From positions 25,742-89,741 of the forward strand of contig NZ_JAJOZR010000017.1 of the NCBI RefSeq assembly GCF_021168455.1: a DNA stretch of 64,000 nt, written 5' to 3'. The notes beneath the pieces are model-generated. The model searched no databases, had not been told where the DNA came from, and saw only the letters and a list, made by a program, of their open reading frames with translations. Within the stretch, counting starts at the first letter, position 1, and each line of letters starts with the position of its first letter. The position numbers and the translations under genes were made by a program. The DNA is from Ferranicluibacter quercicola. GTDB lineage: Bacteria; Pseudomonadota; Alphaproteobacteria; Rhizobiales; Rhizobiaceae. Shown here piece after piece: positions 1-8,326 of this stretch.

Positions 1-938
1 GGGGCACCGGCATCGCCGCTGCGGAACTCGGCCTGATGGCCGGTGCCGACCGCGTCGAGGGGACGCTGTTCGGCAATGGCGAGCGGACGGGCAACGTCGA
101 TATCGTGACGCTGGCGCTGAACATGTTCACGCAGGGTGTGGATCCGCAGATCGATTGCTCCGACATCGAGCGGATCAAGGACGTCTACGAGTATTCCAAC
201 CAGATGGCGATCACCGAGCGACACCCCTATGTCGGCGAACTGGTCTACACGGCCTTCTCCGGCTCGCATCAGGATGCCATCAACAAGGGTATGAAGGCGA
301 TCAAGACCGCCAACAAGCCGCAATGGGAAGTGCCCTATCTGCCGATCGATCCGCGTGACGTCGGGCGGTCCTACGAGGCGATCATCCGCATCAACTCCCA
401 GTCGGGCAAGGGCGGCATCGCCTATATCCTGCAGGAGGATTACGGCATCAACCTGCCGCGGGCGCTGCAGGTGGAGTTCCGGGAGGACATCCAGCGGATC
501 ACCGACGAGCAGGGCAAGGAACTGCCGTCTAAAGCGATCCATGCGCGGTTCCTGGAGCGCTATATCGAGCAGCCTGGCGCCCGCATCCGCTATGTCGATC
601 ACACGACGCTGCCGCTCGGCGAGCATCGCGGCGCGCGCATCGTGCAGGCGGAGATCACCGATCGCGGCGAGACGAAGATGATCGAGGGGCGGGGTACGGG
701 ACCGATCGACGGCTTTATCAACGCGCTGTCGCTCTATCTCGGCGTCGATATCTCGGTTGCCGACTATTCCGAGCATTCGCTGCAGCAGGGCTCCAACGCG
801 GCGGCCATCGCCTATGTCGAGGTCGAGCACAATGGCGGCAAGCTCTTCGGGGCCGGCATCAACACCAACATCGTGACGGCGTCTCTGGAAGCGATCGTGT
901 CGGCTGCCAACCGGGTGATCGAGGAGCCGGTGGCCTGA
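1..938 (+). CDS. leuA: 2-isopropylmalate synthase, C-terminal part (5' end outside window)
   Basis: The enzyme condenses acetyl-CoA with 2-oxoisovalerate in the first committed step of leucine synthesis. The open frame runs in from the left edge; the first ATG (position 36) is internal. The start of the visible part carries the end of the catalytic barrel, including the GNGERTGN signature and the ALNMFTQG segment. The last third, from about RIRYVDHTT onward, is the LeuA dimer/allosteric domain that binds leucine, with the usual GPIDGFINAL and NAAAIAYVEV stretches. Spacing fits the long (about 560-residue) form; the metal-binding HxH and active-site N-terminus lie outside the window. A hairpin follows within 30 bases of the stop. 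Confidence 0.95.
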   Translation, partial: GTGIAAAELGLMAGADRVEGTLFGNGERTGNVDIVTLALNMFTQGVDPQIDCSDIERIKDVYEYSNQMAITERHPYVGELVYTAFSGSHQDAINKGMKAIKTANKPQWEVPYLPIDPRDVGRSYEAIIRINSQSGKGGIAYILQEDYGINLPRALQVEFREDIQRITDEQGKELPSKAIHARFLERYIEQPGARIRYVDHTTLPLGEHRGARIVQAEITDRGETKMIEGRGTGPIDGFINALSLYLGVDISVADYSEHSLQQGSNAAAIAYVEVEHNGGKLFGAGINTNIVTASLEAIVSAANRVIEEPVA

Positions 939-967
939 TCGCCTGCTCTTGATCCTGTGACACCATG

Positions 968-1002
968 ATCCCTGGACGGACACGTCCGGGGATTTCTTTT
1001 TT
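968..1002 (+). terminator. Rho-independent terminator of leuA
   Basis: Inverted repeat ATCCCTGGACG / CGTCCGGGGAT (one non-Watson-Crick position), four-base loop, followed by TTCTTTTTT. It lies 30 bases after the leuA stop and before the convergent anti-sigma gene. Confidence 0.85.
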
Positions 1003-1006
1003 CGGG

Positions 1007-1834
1007 CTACATCACGTCCGCGATCGCGTCGGCGAGATCCTTGAAGTTGGCGGTGGCGGAAGGGCCGACGACGACATAGGTGGCGCCCGGCTCGTTCCAG
1101 GCGATGAGCGCGAGATCGTCGCGCATGCTCTCCGTCATACGGCCGCTATCGTCCGTGGTGGGCGAGCGCTGGAAACAGATGGCGTAGACCTCGCCATCCT
1201 CGTCCTTGAAGAGCAGCTGAGCCGTCGGCTTGCCGGCGGCGACCAGCAGGCGAGCGCCCTGGAAGGTGAGCTTGCTCTGCGCCAGATCCGGAATGGCGAA
1301 GGAGACGCCGGTGCTGGCGGTCAGCCAGTTGCGGATTTCCTCGTCGTTCTCGGCCGTGACCTCGACCAGGTGGCGTGGCTGGCGTGAATAGACCCGATGC
1401 GCATCCGTCACGTCGTCGAGCCAGGTGCGGGCCTTGACGACCGGCGTCGGCGGCGTGTTGTCGTCGATGGTGCGGCCGATGAGATAGCCGGTGGAGCCGC
1501 CGATGAGGAGCATGCCACAGGAGGCGGCCAGCGCCCCGCGCCAGAGCTTGCGCCGCTGTTTCCGCGGTGCGCCGACCACGCGGTCCAGTTTCGGGTTGAT
1601 GTCGGTGCCCTGGCGGATGCGGCGGGCGAGCGAGAGGGGAACGGGATCGTGCAGGAAGGCTTCGAAACCGGAAGCGCCGAAGGCGCTGCCCTGTTTCAGG
1701 TGCTCGAGCAGGCGACGGGCCTCGGCATCCGTTGCCAGAAGCTGGTCGATCGCCCGGCGCTCGGTCTCGTCCACTTCGCCATCGAGATAGGCCGACAGCC
1801 GCGCCTCGATGGAGGGACTTTTCGTGTTCTGCAA
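1007..1834 (-). CDS. Membrane-bound anti-sigma factor
   Basis: A 275-residue protein encoded immediately after an ECF sigma gene: the sigma stop and this ATG are only two bases apart, so the pair is co-transcribed and probably translationally coupled. The N-terminus (ARLSAYLDGEVDETERRAIDQLL) has the composition of the anti-sigma fold, but I see no HxxxCxxC zinc motif. One membrane segment lies near residues 95-115 (GALAASCGMLLIGGSTGYLIG), leaving about 155 residues outside the cytoplasm, probably the sensing part. By family knowledge such proteins hold the sigma factor until a signal or proteolysis releases it; which signal is not visible here. Confidence 0.8.
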   Translation of the reverse strand: MQNTKSPSIEARLSAYLDGEVDETERRAIDQLLATDAEARRLLEHLKQGSAFGASGFEAFLHDPVPLSLARRIRQGTDINPKLDRVVGAPRKQRRKLWRGALAASCGMLLIGGSTGYLIGRTIDDNTPPTPVVKARTWLDDVTDAHRVYSRQPRHLVEVTAENDEEIRNWLTASTGVSFAIPDLAQSKLTFQGARLLVAAGKPTAQLLFKDEDGEVYAICFQRSPTTDDSGRMTESMRDDLALIAWNEPGATYVVVGPSATANFKDLADAIADVM

Positions 1835-1836
1835 GG

Positions 1837-2325
1837 TCAGGCCCTTCTTTCCGTCATGTCGGAGGCCATCGACGCCAGCCGCGCCCGGGCGGTCGCAAGC
1901 TTGGTCGCGATGACATCCGGCGCCAAGCCCAGGATCCGGCCGGCGTCGCGATAGGTTCTATGTTCGACGGCCACGAGAAGGAAGGCGCTGGCGAGCCCTT
2001 CGGGCATCGAAATGATCATCTGCTGCACGGCGCCGGCATAGCCCGTTTCCCCGGACGGCTCCTGCCCGCCCTGCAGATCGGCGGCCATGCGCTTGCGGCC
2101 CAGGGTCTCGTCGCGCAGGGTGCGCGCCAGCGTGTAGAGCGCATCTTCCAGCCGGCCGTGGCCGTTCCAGACCGGCTGGCGTCCCGTCGCGCGCTCGCAC
2201 ACGGTCTGCACGAGGTCGTCGGCCTGCAGCCCGTCGCGCGTCAGGGTCAGCGCAAAGCGTCGCAACCTCGGCAGCAGACTGACGAGATCTCGGCTGATGT
2301 CGATCGATTCCTGAGCTGGGCGCAT
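1837..2325 (-). CDS. ECF-type RNA polymerase sigma factor
   Basis: A 162-residue sigma-70 family protein. Region 2 is seen in LLPRLRRFALTLTRDGLQADDLVQTVCERA, and region 4 in the helix-turn-helix near the C-terminus (YRDAGRILGLAPDVIATKLATARARL). The frame is open further upstream, but ATG 2325 has AGGTG at good spacing and begins just before region 2, so I chose it. It is followed directly by its putative anti-sigma factor, the standard arrangement for a signal-responsive ECF regulon. No target promoter could be inferred. Confidence 0.85.
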   Translation of the reverse strand: MRPAQESIDISRDLVSLLPRLRRFALTLTRDGLQADDLVQTVCERATGRQPVWNGHGRLEDALYTLARTLRDETLGRKRMAADLQGGQEPSGETGYAGAVQQMIISMPEGLASAFLLVAVEHRTYRDAGRILGLAPDVIATKLATARARLASMASDMTERRA

Positions 2326-2524
2326 CGCTTTCACCTGCGGCGGTTTAGTCCGGGCTGTTGGCGGTCGGCGCTCCATGGGCGGCGCCAAGCCATCGGCTCC
2401 CGTTTGTCGAACCGCGGAGATATGAAACCATCGGCTGCTGCTTCGCAAGCCGAGGCACGGTTCTATCACGGTTTTTTGCCGATCACGATGTGGTGGTGCC
2501 GTTCTCGGCGCCGTTTCGGCCGGC

Positions 2525-3433
2525 TCAGGTGAGAAAGCGGGTGGTCTCCGCCAGATGGACGCCCCGGCCGATCTCGTTCAGCTCGAAGCGCTCGCGCAGG
2601 AGTTTCCAGTTGCCCGGGCTTCCCGAGATGGAGAAGAGGTTGAAGCCGGCCGGCGGCTTGGAGCCACCCGGTCCCTGGGACGCCGAGGCGATGCCGACCA
2701 CGGGGACGGGCATCTTCTGGCCGCGCAGCGAATAGACGGTGTTGAGATGGGTGTGGCCGTGCAGCACGAGTTCGGCGCCGCCCGCCGAGATGGTCGCACC
2801 GAAGCGGCGGATGCCGATCATGCGCTTGTGGGTGGGCGTTGCGCCGCGGATCGGCGGGTGGTGGATCATGACGACGCGAAAGAGGCCGGCTTCTCCGGCG
2901 GCGCGCAACAGATTGACCGTCTCGCGGGCCTGCCGGCGACCGAAGTAGCCGCTGGCGGCGAAGGGCGGCGTGGCAAGGGCCGTCGAGCAGCCGATGATCG
3001 CGACATTGCCGCGAACGCGCATGTAGGGGTAGCAGTGGAAGTCCTCGTCCCACACGGCCGGTGCATCTTCGCCGCGCATGTAGGGATACCATGCCTTCGT
3101 CGCCTTCTCGTAGGCGCCCGGCACATAGGCGTCGTGATTGCCCGGGATAACCGAGATGTTGCCCGGTTCGCCGGCATCCTGCAGCCAGGCCGTCACCGTC
3201 TCGATCTCGCGCGAGGACGCCAGATTGACCATGTCGCCGGTGATGGCGAGGTGGTCCGGGTCGATCCGGTCGATCGCATCCATCAGCGTGTTCAGCGTGT
3301 CCCCCGCCATATGGCTGCGGCGGTTGCGATGCCAATTGATGAAACCGGTGATGCGCTTCGAGGCAAGCTCGCGAAGGGAGAGGCTGGGAAGGGGGCCGAG
3401 ATGGATGTCGGAGATATGCGCGAGTTTGAACAT
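2525..3433 (-). CDS. Metallophosphoesterase (calcineurin-like)
   Basis: A 302-residue cytoplasmic phosphoesterase with the full dimetal motif set in order: DIHLG (D9, H11), GDMVN, GNHD, HHPP and GHTHLN. This architecture is shared with CpdA-type 3',5'-cyclic nucleotide phosphodiesterases and with class III phosphodiesterases of unknown substrate. The sequence does not settle the substrate. It stands alone between the sigma gene and the glutathionyl-hydroquinone reductase gene, all on the minus strand, with 78 bases to the upstream gene. Confidence 0.88.
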   Translation of the reverse strand: MFKLAHISDIHLGPLPSLSLRELASKRITGFINWHRNRRSHMAGDTLNTLMDAIDRIDPDHLAITGDMVNLASSREIETVTAWLQDAGEPGNISVIPGNHDAYVPGAYEKATKAWYPYMRGEDAPAVWDEDFHCYPYMRVRGNVAIIGCSTALATPPFAASGYFGRRQARETVNLLRAAGEAGLFRVVMIHHPPIRGATPTHKRMIGIRRFGATISAGGAELVLHGHTHLNTVYSLRGQKMPVPVVGIASASQGPGGSKPPAGFNLFSISGSPGNWKLLRERFELNEIGRGVHLAETTRFLT

Positions 3434-3511
3434 GGGTCCTACCTAGCGCATATCCCGGGAAAAGCTAACCGTGGTGGCACGCTTTTGCCACAATGTGACG
3501 GAGCGCGAGCG

Positions 3512-4495
3512 TTACATTGCCAGACGCTCTCGTCCGTGCGGGCTGTCGAGGTCGAGCAGCGGACCCTCGGGCACGATACCGGTCGGGTTGATGGTCTTGT
3601 GGCTCTCGTAATAGTGGTGCTTGATGTGGTGCAGATCCACCGTATCGGCCACGCCGGGCGTCTGGTACAGGTCCTTCAGATAGGCCTGCAGGTTGGGATA
3701 GTCGGCGATGCGGCGGATGTTGCATTTGAAATGGCCGACATAGACCGGATCGAACCGCACCAGTGTCGTGAACAGGCGCCAGTCGGCTTCGGTCACGCGG
3801 TCACCCGTGAGGTAGCGCCGGGTCGACAGCCGTGTTTCGAGATCGTCCAGGGTTTCGAAGAGCGGCGTGACGCTCTCTGCATAGGCCTCCTGCGTGGTCG
3901 CGAAGCCGGCCTTGTACACGCCGTTGTTGACGGTGTCGTAGATGCGGGCGTTGAGCGTGTCGATCTCCGTGCGGAGATCGGCCGGGTAAAAGTCGAGCGT
4001 CGAACCGGTCAGGCCATCGAAGGCGGTGTTCAGCATGCGGATGATATCGGCGGACTCGTTGGAGACCAGTGTGTTCTGCGTCTTGTCCCAGAGGACGGGG
4101 ACGGTGACGCGGCCGGAATAGGTCGGGTCGGCACGGACGTAGATTTCGGACAGCGCCTGAGCGCCGAAGAGGTGATCCTGCGTATCGCCGGGGCCGTCCT
4201 TGAACTCCCAGCCCTTGGACAGCATGAGATAATCGACGATGGACACCGAGATCAGATCCTCGAGACCTTTCAGCGCACGGAAGATCAACGTGCGATGGGC
4301 CCAGGGACAGGCGAGCGAAACGTAGAGGTGGTATCGGCCTGCCTCGGCCTTGAAGCCGGCACTTCCCGTCGGGCCGGCACGTCCATCCACCGTCACCCAG
4401 TTGCGGAACTGCGATTCGGAGCGCTTGAAATGCCCCTTGGTCGCTGCGGTGTCGTACCAGACGTCGTGCCAGATGCCCTCGACCAGCATGCCCAT
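3512..4495 (-). CDS. Glutathionyl-hydroquinone reductase (Xi-class GST, YqjG/ECM4 type)
   Basis: A 327-residue protein that by family reduces glutathionyl-hydroquinones to free hydroquinones using glutathione. The catalytic cysteine is C63 in ACPWAHRTL, the CPWA signature of Xi-class GSTs, followed by a helical C-terminal domain (TGDRVTEADWRLFTTLVRFDPVYVGHFKCN). The frame stays open to 4996, but ATG 4495 (MGMLVEGIW) matches the family start and has GAGGAA upstream; upstream sequence is low-quality coding. Likely role: tolerance to quinones from lignin or aromatic breakdown. Confidence 0.9.
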   Translation of the reverse strand: MGMLVEGIWHDVWYDTAATKGHFKRSESQFRNWVTVDGRAGPTGSAGFKAEAGRYHLYVSLACPWAHRTLIFRALKGLEDLISVSIVDYLMLSKGWEFKDGPGDTQDHLFGAQALSEIYVRADPTYSGRVTVPVLWDKTQNTLVSNESADIIRMLNTAFDGLTGSTLDFYPADLRTEIDTLNARIYDTVNNGVYKAGFATTQEAYAESVTPLFETLDDLETRLSTRRYLTGDRVTEADWRLFTTLVRFDPVYVGHFKCNIRRIADYPNLQAYLKDLYQTPGVADTVDLHHIKHHYYESHKTINPTGIVPEGPLLDLDSPHGRERLAM

Positions 4496-4762
4496 GGATC
4501 GGTTTCCTCGTTGTCGTTTCCAGTGTCCTCGATGCCACACAAGATAGGAGACCGGCAACGCCCCGACAGGCATGCCACGGTGAACGATGCGTTTTCCCTT
4601 GGTGAAGCGTTTTTTTTCTGCTATCGGCGCACCAGCTTTTTCTCGAAAGACGCGCACATGCTTTTTGCAGGAAACCCTCGACGACGCTGATGACCATGCT
4701 TTCGGGCATGCGCGGTCGCGCGCTGCCGTTTCCCATGTTTCGTTCGTCAATCGGGTTTCCCC

Positions 4763-5269
4763 ATGTTCATGCACAAGCACGACCTCGTCTATCTGACGGA
4801 AGATGCCTCCCACGCCGCCGCCATCGATCTGATCAATGAGGAAGCCTTCGGCCCCGGTCGCTTTGCGCGCGCCGCTGCCCGCATCCGCGAGCAGGGACCG
4901 CATGATCGCTCCCTGTCCTTCATCTGCGCCGACGATGGCGAGACGATCGGTTCCGTGCGGATGACGCCTGTCTCGGCCGGACCTGTCGCCGCTCATCTGC
5001 TCGGGCCTCTAGCCGTTCGGCCCTCGCACAAGAACAGGGGAATCGGGCGCGAACTGGTGCGGATCGCCGTGGAGGCCGCGCGGCGGAAGGGTTCGGAAGC
5101 CGTGATCCTCGTCGGCGACGCCGCCTATTACCAGCCGCTCGGCTTCGAGCCGGTCGCGCGCGGCGCGCTGTCCTTTCCCGGTCCGGTCGATATGGCGCGG
5201 GTGCTGGTCGTGCCGATCGGTGCCGACATCCATGCGCGGCTCGCCGGCGACATCCGCTGGCGCGGCTGA
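4763..5269 (+). CDS. GNAT family N-acetyltransferase (YhbS-like)
   Basis: A 168-residue acetyl-CoA-dependent acyltransferase. The acetyl-CoA binding loop is RGIGRELVRIA following the strand LLGPLAVRPSHKN, and the region AVILVGDAAYYQPLGFEPV matches the YhbS-like subgroup. The substrate cannot be told. It is divergent from the glutathionyl-hydroquinone reductase gene, with about 270 bases between the two starts. A second ATG lies two codons in, so the exact start is uncertain. Confidence 0.85.
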   Translation: MFMHKHDLVYLTEDASHAAAIDLINEEAFGPGRFARAAARIREQGPHDRSLSFICADDGETIGSVRMTPVSAGPVAAHLLGPLAVRPSHKNRGIGRELVRIAVEAARRKGSEAVILVGDAAYYQPLGFEPVARGALSFPGPVDMARVLVVPIGADIHARLAGDIRWRG

Positions 5270-5371
5270 TCGCGCCAATTGTCGGGCCCGGCGTAAGCGT
5301 TCCTCAATATCGGCGGCGTAGTGTCGGGGCCTGTCCGGATCCCGTGCCGGACGAAGCGAGGATGCGCGTTC

Positions 5372-6238
5372 ATGTCCGGTCTCAAGGGTCTCGTGCTCGC
5401 GCTCATCGTCTTTGCGCTCGGCTGTCTCGGGGTCGTCGGCGACGAGCGGTGGTATCGCTTCAATCCGCCGCCGCCGCTGCCGCGCGCCGATGAAAGCGGC
5501 TTTGCGGCCGTCAACGGCATCCGCATGTATTATGCGGTCTACGGCAAGGGAAAGGGATCTCCGATCCTGCTGATCCATGGCGGCATGGGAAGCGCCGATG
5601 TCTGGGGTTTCCAGGTGCCGATCCTTGCGAAGACCCACGAGGTGATCGTCGCCGACAGCCGGGGACATGGCCACTCCACCCGCACGGATGCGCCTTTTAC
5701 CTATCATCTCATGGCAGAGGACTATGTCGCGCTGCTCGATACGCTGAAGGTCGAGCGGACGGCGCTCGTCGGCTGGAGCGATGGCGGCATCATCGGGCTC
5801 GACATCGCCCTGCATCATCCGGAACGGCTGACGAAACTCTTTGCGCAAGCGGCCAACGTCTCGCCGGACGGCCTTCTTCCGCAACCGCGCTTCTCGCTGC
5901 ACCAGTCCGACGGCAATCGTGACGAAACGGACTATCGCCGTCTCTCCTCGACGCCCGACGACTATCCGGCGTTCCGGGACGCCATCGCCAGGCTCTGGGA
6001 GACCGAGCCTCATTATTCCGAAGCCGAGCTGAAGAGCATCCGCGTGCCGACCCTGATCGCGCTCGGGGATCATGACGAGGCGGTGAGCCGCGCGCATTCC
6101 GAATATATCGCCCGAACGATCCCCGGCGCCCGGTTTCTTCTGCTCGAGGATGTCGGTCACAAGGCGATCTATCAGGATCCGGCCGGCTACGCCGCCGCGG
6201 TGCTCGCCTTCATCGATGGATCAGCTCCAAAGACCTAG
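5372..6238 (+). CDS. Alpha/beta hydrolase, membrane-anchored or exported
   Basis: A 288-residue alpha/beta hydrolase. The nucleophile elbow is GWSDGG (S136), the oxyanion region is LLIHGGMGS, and the probable acid and histidine are in LGDHDEAV and VGHKAI. The N-terminus has a hydrophobic stretch (LKGLVLALIVFALGCLGVVG) that looks like an uncleaved signal or signal peptide, so it probably acts at or outside the membrane. I chose ATG 5372 over the upstream in-frame start because the hydrophobic segment then lies at the N-terminus. Its stop overlaps the stop of the convergent gene by four bases. Substrate unknown. Confidence 0.82.
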   Translation: MSGLKGLVLALIVFALGCLGVVGDERWYRFNPPPPLPRADESGFAAVNGIRMYYAVYGKGKGSPILLIHGGMGSADVWGFQVPILAKTHEVIVADSRGHGHSTRTDAPFTYHLMAEDYVALLDTLKVERTALVGWSDGGIIGLDIALHHPERLTKLFAQAANVSPDGLLPQPRFSLHQSDGNRDETDYRRLSSTPDDYPAFRDAIARLWETEPHYSEAELKSIRVPTLIALGDHDEAVSRAHSEYIARTIPGARFLLLEDVGHKAIYQDPAGYAAAVLAFIDGSAPKT

Positions 6239-8316
6239 CGGCCTTCGCGATACCAGGTGCTGGAGAGCACGAGCAACAGCGCGGCGAGGCCGAGGAAGCC
6301 GGCGAAGAGCGGCAGCGAGTTGACGCCCTTCAGCACGGTCTCATCCGTCATGCGCAGCGACATCCGGTCGGCATCGGCCACGCGGACCGGACCGCGAACG
6401 GGCAGGATGGCGGGGATGTCGATGCCGCCGGCGGCGTCGGCCACGCGGTAGACGAGCCCCTTCGTCTTTTCCGCCCAGGGCACCAGCGTCCCCTCCGTCG
6501 AGACGGTCGCCTTGAACTCCGGCGCATCGACGCTGCCGACATGGACGAGCGTGGTCAGGTCGCCGTTCGCCACCTCGAACAGGCCTGTCTCGCCGGTGCG
6601 GATATCGGCGCGGTAGAGACCGGGTTCGCGCTCGATGAGGGGCACGTCCTGCGTTCCGCCCGAGGGCAGCGTCAGGCGCGCGGGGCCCGGATCTCCGGCG
6701 ATGGTCTGGCGGGTGACCTCCAGTGTGCGACCGCTTGCACGCGCCGTCAGCGCTTCCTCTTCCAGTGCCGGTTCCTGCATCAGCCAGTGGGCCATGCGGC
6801 GATAGAGCGACACGCTGGGGCCGCCGCCTTCGAAGCCGCGCGCCCAGAGCCAGCCCTGATCGGACAGAAGCATGGCGACGCGGCCCTTGCCGACGCGGTT
6901 GAGCACCAGCAGGGGCTTGTTGTCGGCGCCCTGCATGATCGTCTGGCCCTCCGGCGGGTCGACATCGACGGTGCGGAACCAGCGGCCCCAATGCGGCGGC
7001 TCGCTATTGGCGCCTTCGAGACCGCGCGTCACGGGATGCTTCCGGCCCTCGTCGGTCAGTCTGGGGAAAAAGGCCTTGTCGTTCATCTGCCCGGTCGGAC
7101 TTGCCGGCAGGACGGCGGAGAGGGGCGTGGTGGCGATCGAATCCGCGCCCGCGTGTTCCGGGCCGGCGGCGATCAGCAGGGCGCCACCGTTTTCGACATA
7201 TTGCGCGATGTTGTCGTAATAGATGATCGGCAACACGCCGCGATGCTGGTAGCGGTCGAAGATGATGAGGTCGAACTCGTTGATCTTCTCGATGAACAGC
7301 TCGCGGGTGGGGAAGGCGATGAGCGACAGCTCGTTGATCGGGGTGCCGTCCTGCTTCTCCGGAGGGCGCAGAATGGTGAAATGCACCAGATCGACGGATG
7401 CGTCCGACTTCAGGAGGTTGCGCCACGCCCGCTCGCCGGAGTGCGGTTCGCCGGAGACGAGGAGCACGCGCAGGTTTTCGCGGATGCCGTCGAGAACGTG
7501 AACGGCGCGGTTGTTCGCCTCGGTCACCTCGCCGGCCAGCGGCGCTACGGCGAACTCCAGAATGTTGTTGCCGCCGCGCGGCACGGTGAAGCGGAACGGG
7601 ATGTCCGTGCCCGGCTCGGCCCGCTGCGTGGCGATCTGCTGCCCGTTGAGGCTGACCGTGACCTCGGCCGTGCCGCCGGGCGTGCGGCCGTCATCGATGA
7701 CGCGGAAGGTGACGGCCTGTTCCTCGCCGACGATGCCGAAGCGCGGGCCGCTGATGACCTCGATGCGGCGGTCGAACTCGTCCGGCTGGCCCGTGATCAG
7801 GCCATGGACCGGCGCGTCGAAGCCGAGCGGCTGGTTGATGTCGGGCACGTCATGGATTTGCCCGTCGGTGATGAAGATGGCGCCGCCGACGCGGGCCGGG
7901 GGCACGTCCGACAGGGCGTTGGAGAGTGCCGAGAACAGGCGCGTTGATGGCGTTTCCGTGTCAGCGTCGTCTGCGGCTTCCACGATGCGCGGCTCGATCT
8001 GGGGAAAGCGCGCAAGGCGCTCCTTCAGTGTCGCGAGCGCCTGATCGGTCATGGCGCGGCGGCTGGCGGCCCCCTGTCCCACATCCTGGCTCTGGCTGCG
8101 ATCGACCACCACGGCGACGATGGTGGAGAGCGGCTCGCGCTCCTCCTGAAAGAACACCGGGTTTGCGAGCGCAAGGCAGAGGGCGGCCAGCGCCAGCGCG
8201 CGCAGCACGGCGCCGCGAACGCCGCGCCACAGCGACAGGGCGACCAGAAGGGCAGCGAGGATCGACAGGGCGATCAGCACGGCTTCGGGAACGAGGGGCG
8301 AAAAGTCGATGGTCAT
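6235..8316 (-). CDS. Large membrane protein with glutamine-amidotransferase-like domain, last gene of moxR operon
   Basis: A 693-residue protein with two N-terminal membrane helices (about residues 8-55), an extracytoplasmic vWA-like region with a DRSQS metal-site motif, an amidotransferase-like fold in the middle (LIIFDRYQHRG, ALLIAAGPEH) and a C-terminal membrane helix (SLPLFAGFLGLAALLLVLSSTWY). Start ATG 8316 lies 10 bases after the upstream stop and has GAAGG before it. The frame is open a little further but would overlap the upstream gene. By position it belongs with MoxR and DUF58; the amidotransferase-like domain probably lacks catalysis. The exact function is unknown. Confidence 0.75.
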   Translation of the reverse strand: MTIDFSPLVPEAVLIALSILAALLVALSLWRGVRGAVLRALALAALCLALANPVFFQEEREPLSTIVAVVVDRSQSQDVGQGAASRRAMTDQALATLKERLARFPQIEPRIVEAADDADTETPSTRLFSALSNALSDVPPARVGGAIFITDGQIHDVPDINQPLGFDAPVHGLITGQPDEFDRRIEVISGPRFGIVGEEQAVTFRVIDDGRTPGGTAEVTVSLNGQQIATQRAEPGTDIPFRFTVPRGGNNILEFAVAPLAGEVTEANNRAVHVLDGIRENLRVLLVSGEPHSGERAWRNLLKSDASVDLVHFTILRPPEKQDGTPINELSLIAFPTRELFIEKINEFDLIIFDRYQHRGVLPIIYYDNIAQYVENGGALLIAAGPEHAGADSIATTPLSAVLPASPTGQMNDKAFFPRLTDEGRKHPVTRGLEGANSEPPHWGRWFRTVDVDPPEGQTIMQGADNKPLLVLNRVGKGRVAMLLSDQGWLWARGFEGGGPSVSLYRRMAHWLMQEPALEEEALTARASGRTLEVTRQTIAGDPGPARLTLPSGGTQDVPLIEREPGLYRADIRTGETGLFEVANGDLTTLVHVGSVDAPEFKATVSTEGTLVPWAEKTKGLVYRVADAAGGIDIPAILPVRGPVRVADADRMSLRMTDETVLKGVNSLPLFAGFLGLAALLLVLSSTWYREGR

Positions 8317-8326
8317 CGATGGGCCT

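Noticed and set aside
2555..4690. A 711-codon plus-strand open frame
   Set aside because: Antisense to the metallophosphoesterase and glutathionyl-hydroquinone reductase genes; no recognisable domain or ribosome binding site.
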